Assembly (NCBI RefSeq): GCF_030867095.1
Contig: NC_081826.1
Location: 35,504,001 to 35,568,000 of the forward strand
Source: Alligator mississippiensis
Lineage: Eukaryota; Chordata; Crocodylia; Alligatoridae
Reading direction: 5' to 3'
Length of the DNA: 64,000 nucleotides
A program made the translations under genes and the position numbers. How positions within the stretch are numbered: position 1 is the stretch's first letter; each line of letters begins with the position of its first letter. Below the pieces are notes generated by a model. It was given only the letters and a program-made list of their open reading frames with translations, had not been told where the DNA came from and did no database searches. Positions 57,564-64,000 of the stretch are shown one piece after another.

Positions 57564-59039
57564 CCAGTCTGAAGAAAGTATGGGGGGGCCACTCCCCAGA
57601 CTGGGGATTTTGGCCCACTGCTCTACTCTCCTCCCAAACAGCCACCATTGATCTCTGCTTCTTTTCCAAACTAGGGACTGTCTGCTAGGCAGCAGGGTTA
57701 TAGTCAGAAACCAGACTCAAAGAAGCCCTCCCCAAGGCCAGTTCCCCACCCTGCTGCCTTTCCTTTGCTGCCAGCAGTTAAAAACCAGTGGGGATGGGAA
57801 GAGGGCTCAGAGAAGTTTTTCTTGCCCTGGTTCCTGGTCCCAGAGGCTTTGAATGCTATGTGGCAGGAAGGTGATTTAAAAGCTGCAACACCAGGAGCCT
57901 GTCTTTCACCAGACTAGGGACCATGTGGTCTAGAGACAGACCTGGGGCTTTGCTCTGATGCTTCATGGTCCCATGATCTGCCCCGCTCCCTGAGACCAAT
58001 CTATGAAAGTATGGGAGAGCAGTGGAGTGGTGGGGAAAGACTCCCTCCCTGTTCTCCAGTCCCCATCTGGGGAAGCATAGAGTCCTTCTCCTCTGCTCTA
58101 GGAACAGGAGGAGTGGACCAACTTATTTATGTAGGTGAAAATCACCTGGGTTTCAGGTGAAGCGTAAGGTAAGGAGCAGGGGAGAGGGGATGGCTGCAAG
58201 CTGAAAGCCTGTATTGCACCATTTCTCAAAACTTTCTGGTGGTAGAAAATTCTCAGAATTTTCTATCACCAGAAATAAATGCCTTCGTCATTGTAAACCA
58301 TGTGTTACAGCGCATTATATTGATATTAGTCTAGCTGACAACTAAAGGCAGAAATGTCATACAGTACATTATATATCTTGTCACTGAGAACCCATTTAGG
58401 CTCAATTCTGATTCTTAGGTCCCTTTACACCACTCTGGCTTTGTAAAGGACTTTTTATTTAGGTTTAAAGTGTCACTTTACTTTAGTAAATCTATGTAAA
58501 GGGGGCATATATATTTAGCTGTTATGATTAAAATCACCCAGAATATTTGTGGACTAAATTACACTGCAAAATAAAGAATAAGAAAAAGTGTGCACATTGC
58601 TTGTTCTTGGGATAGCAGATCCAATTTACCAACAGAATGCATTAGTTAGCGCTAACAGCAACTGAATTTCTTATCTAGCCAGTCTTCTCTGTTTGGACAT
58701 ATTCTGCATCACATTCGATGACTTTCAAATTACAGAACAACTTGTTTTTAAGTTGAAACATGAGCATTTTACTTTTTTTTTCTTGCAGCCCTCTCTCAAA
58801 TTTAAACTAGCAAAGATGTAAAACAGTATGCCTTTAAATAACAAAAATGTCTGAAATACAGTAATGAAATTACAAACTATAAACATCCTGCCTTCAAATA
58901 TATGGTTAAAAATGTAAAATGGTTTTGATGGTTACAGACATTCCACTCATTACTAAAAACTAAATGCACTAAAATCCATATTTCTGTACAATACCGCATC
59001 AGTGTAAATACTGCATATTTACACCGAACAGTATATTTT

Positions 59040-59063
59040 GGGAAGGGGAAGGGGAAGGGGAAT
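59040..59063. repeat. GGGGAA six-base simple repeat
   Basis: Four units of GGGAAG-type repeat. Not in a gene exon. Confidence 0.85.
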
Positions 59064-60404
59064 GTAAAAACCAGTAAATATTAGTTACACTTCAGTTGAA
59101 CTCTCAGAGACTTTCATAAAATCAGTGGAATAATGCTGAAAAGAAATATGGTAAGGAGATAGAAGGACATGCAAGAAATGGTCAAGCAAGTAACAATTTT
59201 TTTACAGGAGAATGGGCAAACAGGACAAACGTGCCTTTTAGGAAAATGGCAGATTTGTACCATGGCCATATCAATTTGTGATTCTTCTCTTATAAACTTA
59301 CAGCATATTCTTTGTATTACAACAAAAAGACAGTACAGGCTACTGGTGAGTGTAAGGGGTCTGTGAAATAAGAATACTAGAGTCTAGTCCTGGGTTTAGC
59401 ATAGACCCACTGCATATCTTGGGCAAATTATTTAATCTTCCTCTGTAGGAATTATCTTTTCTATTATATTAAGTGAAAAACAAGTGAAAAGCATAATGAA
59501 AATCATATTATATAGTCCAGATCCAATTCCAAAAGTCTCCTGAACTCTGCTAGCCTGGAACTGAAAGCTGAATAGACACATTCAGAACTTCTGTGTTAAT
59601 GTATCATGCTACAAGTTTAGGCATTCAGCCAGCTACCAGATTTTTCTTAAAATTCTCAGTTCTTTTGATCTCACCTAAAAATAGATTCAAAATCAGGTAA
59701 ATGAAAACATGAGAAGACAATAAACAGGATAGGGATCAGTTATGGATCTATATTCTTGCTACAAATGTCAACCCATGGGTTTTTGAGGGGCAAGGTCATA
59801 GCAGGTATTTACTGCATTATATAAATGGGCCAACTGGTGTTTCTTTATAGCCATACTTCATCCCTAGAGAGCCACCGTTCTGTACATGAGGAACCCTGGA
59901 ACAATGGGAATGCTGCAATGAGAATGACTCACCAGCCCCAATTATATTCAGGTGCACTATGCTAGTCTTCTCATATAACACTTACTTGCCAAATGATGTA
60001 CATACTTGCAAATGAATAGTTTTCCTAGCAAAGTGAACTGAACTGCATATACACATCCAAAGTAAAAAATCAATGCCAAGAAGAAAAACAAAACATTTCT
60101 GCATGCCATATTTCGTTAGCATTTTTTAGTAGTTTGTTGCAAGGAACACTAGCGAGAAACCAGGTCAAACAAATTCAGCTCAAATATCTGTTATAAATAT
60201 ATTGGTGCCCTGAGGCACTTCTATTTGTAGAGAATGCTCTCTCATGAATATTTCTGGGACTCAGCAACAGACCTATGAAAACAACAAGCTGGGTTGTTCT
60301 GTGTTGTGGACTCTAGATTTCTTGTGCAATCCTTCCCCGACTAGGATCTATAGGAAAGCGTCATGGGGTTTCATGTTTATTGTGTATCAATTACTGTAGG
60401 TCAA

Positions 60405-60612
60405 ATTATCTTTTTTAACAGCAAGGGTGATTAACACCTGGGACCAAGGGGAATGGTGCATTCTTGATGTATTCCCATCAAGACTGGATCCCTTTTTGGA
60501 AGGCATGCTTTGGTCAAGTACAAAAGAAGTTACTGAATGTGTGAAATTTACTGGCCTGTGATGTACAAGAGGTCAGGCTACATGATCTTATGATCCCTTC
60601 TGAATAAGTCTG
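60405..60612 (+). mobile_element. CR1/L2-like LINE 3' tail
   Basis: AAGACTGGATCCCTTTTTGG, then GGCCTGTGATGTACAAGAGG and TCAGGCTACATGATCTTATG followed by ATCCCTTCTG fit an old CR1-clade 3' end. 5'-truncated and decayed. Confidence 0.6.
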
Positions 60613-60971
60613 GGAAAATATATATAAAATGCAAAGCAAAAGTTTGTTCTTAATTCCTCAGTCCTAGTCCTGAAAATATATTCTGAAAAACATGTTTAAC
60701 TGGATTCAAAGGTATTTTAGTTTAGACCTTTTCATTCAAGTTAATTACACTCCAGTCAAGATCCTCAAGTCTGCTATCATGCCCTGTGTGCCAGGCAAAA
60801 GAGCCAAAACAGCCGACAGGATTTTGAAAGCTCAAGGGATGGGCCACAGCTTGCACTATTAAGGAGATAATAATGGGCAAGGCTGCAACCCACAAAGCCT
60901 ATCAGAACAGCTGCCAAACTTAGGTGGCTACAGTAGTGCTGGAATTCAAGAGGTATGACTGGTGCTTAAGA

Positions 60972-61150
60972 AATCATAAAATCATAGAGAAGTAGGGCTG
61001 GAAGGGATCTCTGGAGGTTATCTAATCCAATCCCCTCCTGAGACTGAACTAATGCAGCTGGCTAAAAACTTATAGTTTTAGGAGCACATCAACCCATCCT
61101 TTAAATAAAAAAAAAACCAAATAGGAGGATCTCTGGGAGTGGAAATCACT
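60972..61150 (-). mobile_element. CR1-like LINE 3' tail, minus strand
   Basis: AATCATAGAGAAGTAGGGCT then GGAAGGGATCTCTGGAGG and TCTAATCCAATCCCCTCCTG is the inverted CR1 3' UTR. Upstream extent on the minus strand is not clear. Confidence 0.6.
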
Positions 61151-62274
61151 GTGACTATGTCATCCACATCATTTAACTGAGGATACTATGTGCAAATCTA
61201 AGGTATCTTGTAAGCAGCTGCTGCCTTCTCCCCACAAATTCTGGACATCTTGGAAAACCATTTCCATTGAGATTGGAAAGAGCACACTAAGTCCAGACCT
61301 GGCATATGTCTCTTCTACCCATTTTCCATCATGGCAATAGACCCATCCCAGTGAAGAAATTTCTAGTGTCTGCATATGCTAAAAGGAGATGGTGAACAGC
61401 TGTAGATGTGTTTTGGTGTTCCTGCCAGTACCTAGAAAGCTCTTGTGTACATGTCTGAAGGGTCTTGCTTTTCCATTAAGGGTCAAACTGGTTTCCGAAT
61501 TTGGGCTCAGGAATTTTTCCCCTTAGTCAGAATTGCAAAGACTATGGGAATTTCTGTAGCATGGACTTCTTCCTCCGACCCTCTGAGCATATACTGACCT
61601 GATGACTTCTCTCCTATTGTGTACTGGCAGTGCCCTTCTTTATCCTACTTTCTACTTGTGGCATATTGTTAGGTATTTTGTTTTTGCTTGTATAATGTGC
61701 TTTGCGGCTGTGGTATATTAGAGTGGGCTCTGGACACTGGATTAACCACACGGTTTATGAATACAATGAGGGACTGGGCTCAGTGGCCCATGAGACCCCT
61801 TTCAGTTCTAGGCTCCCGTGAAATGTACACTTCAGGGAATGGGTCTCCTTCAACATGTGGGAGGGTCCTATAAAGCATAATCCAGACAACAGTTTTCATG
61901 TTTTAACTGTATTGGCTTGCCAGTCTACTGTCTATTATAGTCTCATCTTTGGTAAGTAGAGACTGCCAGGACAGTTACACAGGAAAGAATTTGGCTCTTA
62001 AGATATAAAACATTTGATAAAAGGCTACAATGGGTTTACCAGCTAATTTAACAATGCCATTAATAAAACAAAGAGGTGGTTTATGAGCCTGCATTTACCT
62101 TATTCTGATGGCAGAACAAAGGACTGACTACATTATTTTCATTGGAAAAACATTAGCTATGAAGTGGAATATTGTATCAATTATGTAGTTAAATATAGGG
62201 AGCAGCTACAGATTTTTACAGTTGTCTGTCAAAAGTCTGCCTCTAGCCTGTCCAGATGTACTATAGCACATCCT
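61151..62274. other. No gene recognised
   Basis: Contains a possible decayed LINE tail at 61740-61840 (GACTGGGCTCAGTGGCCCAT). Nothing else supportable. Confidence 0.45.
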
Positions 62275-62980
62275 GGGTGTATCTACATGTGATATTAATG
62301 TGACGCAATAAACTCCTGCCAGCCCGGAGCTTCTCCCCCTGCATGGCTCAGTGTGCTGTGGAGGGGATGACTGGGGCATAAGGATGCTATAATGGGGGCT
62401 AGCTGGCAGGCAACCCCTGCAATGTATCACTCTTGTGCCCCAGCCAGCCCCGTTCACCCTCTACATGTGTTGTGGTGAAGTAAATAATTCCATTGTAGGA
62501 TAGTACTAGTGAGTGCATCTACCTGAGACGCTTGCTAGTTACCTAATTAGCTCTGCAGTAAATGTTTCAGTGTCTACACGTGTGGGGCTACTAGGTTGGA
62601 GTAAACTAATTAACTCTGCTTCAAGTTAGTACTATCCTGCAGCAGAGTTTTTGACTCCGTAGGAATGCACATATTGATGCTGATGGGGCTGGCTGGGGAA
62701 TGAGGGTGCTTCAGTGCAGGGGCTGTCTGGTGGCTAGCCTCACACTGGAACACCTTCATGTCCCAGCCAGCCCTTCTGCAGCATTTTGAGCTGGGTTGGA
62801 GCAGCCCCAGATTGGCAGGCTGATCCCTGGAGCCCCCGGCTAGCTAGGGCTACTCTAACTTGACTCAACATGCTGAGGTCCCAGGTGCATGTTCAAACAT
62901 GATGCTCAGGAGCAATAAACTCAAGCATGATATGTGCTGGAGTTTATTGCTGCACATTAATAGCACATGTAGATGTGCCC
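62275..62980. mobile_element. Inverted-repeat element, 706 bp
   Basis: Left GGGTGTATCTACATGTG and inverted right GGGCACATCTACATGTG; both continue with ATTAATGTG and CAATAAACTCC, so the repeats extend about 40 bases. The core is GC-rich, with repeated CCCAGCCAGCCC. It overlaps a second inverted pair (62513/63115). Confidence 0.6.
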
Positions 62981-63115
62981 AGTGTCAGGCAGTACTATCC
63001 TATGGCAGAGTTTTGTAGTTTACTCCAGCCTAATAGCTCCACACTTGTAGATGGTAATGCTTTACTGCAGAGCTAATTAGTCAGCTCTGCAGTAAAATGT
63101 CTTGTGTAGATGCAC
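62513..63115. repeat. Interleaved inverted repeat pair
   Basis: 62513-62640 and 62990-63115 are inverted copies of each other: both have GTGCATCTAC, TAATTAGCTCTGCAGTAAA, a GTGTGG-GCTA-TAGG-TGGAGTAAACTA segment and AACTCTGC. The pair interlocks with the ends at 62275 and 62980, so at least two related elements are nested or tandem here. Confidence 0.6.
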
Positions 63116-63824
63116 CAAGATGTAAACAAATATTTACATGTGAAAAAGGAAAAGTAATGTGATATACAAAGACTCCCAAAAATATTTCCCATTTAGAGAG
63201 AAACAGTATTTTATGTGATCAGCATTCCCTCTAAATTGTGTGGTGGGCACAGCCTAGCAGCGCAGCATGCTTAGAGAGAATGTTGTATACGATCTGTACT
63301 GAGCAGCTTTTACACTGAACCAGACCCCAGCACATTTCCCTTTAGATTTTAGTCTAAGAAACACAGTGCCTGAAATACCACTGAAAGCGCTCCATGGCAG
63401 AAGATTAATAACAGAACTCAAGAGTTCTGAACAAGTTCTTATAATATATAATATATGAATTCTGCTGATCACTGGACAAAATGTAAATGCTTTCTTTGTT
63501 AATTGTACGATGTAATATTGCAAAGAATTTAGTGAAGTCATAGTACCAGTGTGCACTCTGTACTCCAGGTGACAGATTAAGGTTCTTTCCGCCCCCCTAC
63601 CTGGTCAGGTGAGAGATTCTATAGCTCTTGATAGCCTACATTTTTTTTCACATTAAGATTTAAACTGCTTATTTCAGAACACAAATGTCACCTTGCTAAA
63701 TGTGACCATTTAGTCCTGCTAGACCAAAAGAGAAATAAAAATAAACCAAAACCTGACTGCCATCCAAAACCAGGTTCAGCAAGATCTTGCACCATGCAAA
63801 GGACCATGCAAGACTGGGTATGCC
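63116..63824. other. No gene recognised
   Basis: AT-rich sequence between inverted repeats and SINE heads. I see nothing in it. Confidence 0.5.
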
Positions 63825-64000
63825 TTTGCAGCCTACTGGTTAGGACTCTCATCCAGAAGAAGGGAAACCTGGGTTCCAATACCCACTCCACAGACTGGAT
63901 TTTATGTAATAACCATTGAACATAAAATACAGAAAGAATACTGGGAGTGTGGACTAAAATTCTGGTCTCCCATATGAGTGCCCTAACCATTCGTCTACAG
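63825..64000. mobile_element. Two facing tRNA-like SINE heads
   Basis: Plus strand: A-box-like ACTGGTTAGGAC (63835-63846) and B-box GGTTCCAATAC (63872-63882). Minus strand, at the window edge: GAATGGTTAGGGCACTC (63992-63976) with a decayed B-box AATTTTAGTCC. The two copies face each other and may be one inverted dimer or two insertions; the second is cut by the window end. Confidence 0.55.

Larger units (their letters stand above)
56800..60404 (-). other. Intron of long RIMS2 or intergenic, no exon seen
   Basis: AT-rich except for 57300-58200, which is GC-neutral with the 50-bp repeat. No RIM exon found. If the long RIM2 transcript exists here as in mammals, this is its intron. Confidence 0.5.

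Noticed and set aside
63835..63990. Functional tRNA genes
   Set aside because: A- and B-box-like motifs are present but the acceptor stems do not pair; they are tRNA-derived SINE heads. The same holds at 830, 8575, 14930 and 15973.
1..64000. CRISPR arrays, operons or bacterial defence systems
   Set aside because: No regularly spaced repeats or prokaryotic gene organisation; introns and LINEs show a vertebrate genome.

Overview
This is a vertebrate genomic window, most likely from a crocodilian and more loosely from a sauropsid. The reasons are one recognisable neuronal gene with long introns, several CR1 LINE copies, many short inverted-repeat DNA transposons, tRNA-derived SINEs and retroviral LTRs, on an AT-rich background. 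The crocodilian call rests on the style of the repeats (CR1 subtype, one SINE-like repeat I associate with alligator sequence) and is an inference.

The gene is the 3' end of RIMS2 on the minus strand. Six exons join in frame with consistent splice phases and GT/AG borders. Exon 1 (53615-53768) is the private first exon of the short gamma isoform, inside a CpG island. Exons 2-6 (34842-34983, 33669-33781, 32850-32951, 31300-31439, 30604-30822) encode the linker, the C2B domain and the C-terminus, giving 289 residues. Exons 2-6 should be shared with the long RIM2 isoforms, whose upstream exons lie beyond 64 kb. A long AT-rich 3' UTR probably runs from 30603 down to two overlapping AATAAA signals near 27.79 kb.

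Positions 1-27.7 kb lie downstream of RIMS2. I see no gene there; the expected human neighbour DCSTAMP is not visible. This part holds a Tigger-like MITE (273-632), hAT-like elements (6845, 10390, 26751), a CR1 pair (11848-12985) beside a truncated gammaretrovirus-like 5' LTR with its primer-binding site (13222-14458), a solo LTR (22264-23303), Harbinger-like elements (20066-20903, 23709-24183, 24458-25785), tRNA-like SINE heads and a 30-bp tandem duplication at 19.93 kb.

The 18.6-kb first intron of the gamma transcript (34984-53614) holds a CR1 copy with a 305-codon open frame (37125-38023), a cluster of DNA transposons between 41.6 and 47.5 kb, a CR1 mosaic broken by a CpG-rich insertion (45195-48580), and an L3-type fragment. 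Upstream of the gamma promoter a CR1 copy (54056-55206) abuts the CpG island. The last 9 kb are AT-rich with a short Harbinger-like MITE (56499-56799), CR1/L2 tails and a nested inverted-repeat cluster (62275-63115).

The features most worth a second look are a foldback hAT element with a perfect 8-bp target duplication (42324-43503), a set of inverted-repeat transposons with AT-rich ends and unrelated GC-rich cores, the expanded Ala-Gly repeat in RIMS2 gamma exon 1, and the CpG-rich insertion inside CR1 at 46 kb. I found no bacterial-type system, CRISPR array or novel multigene system.
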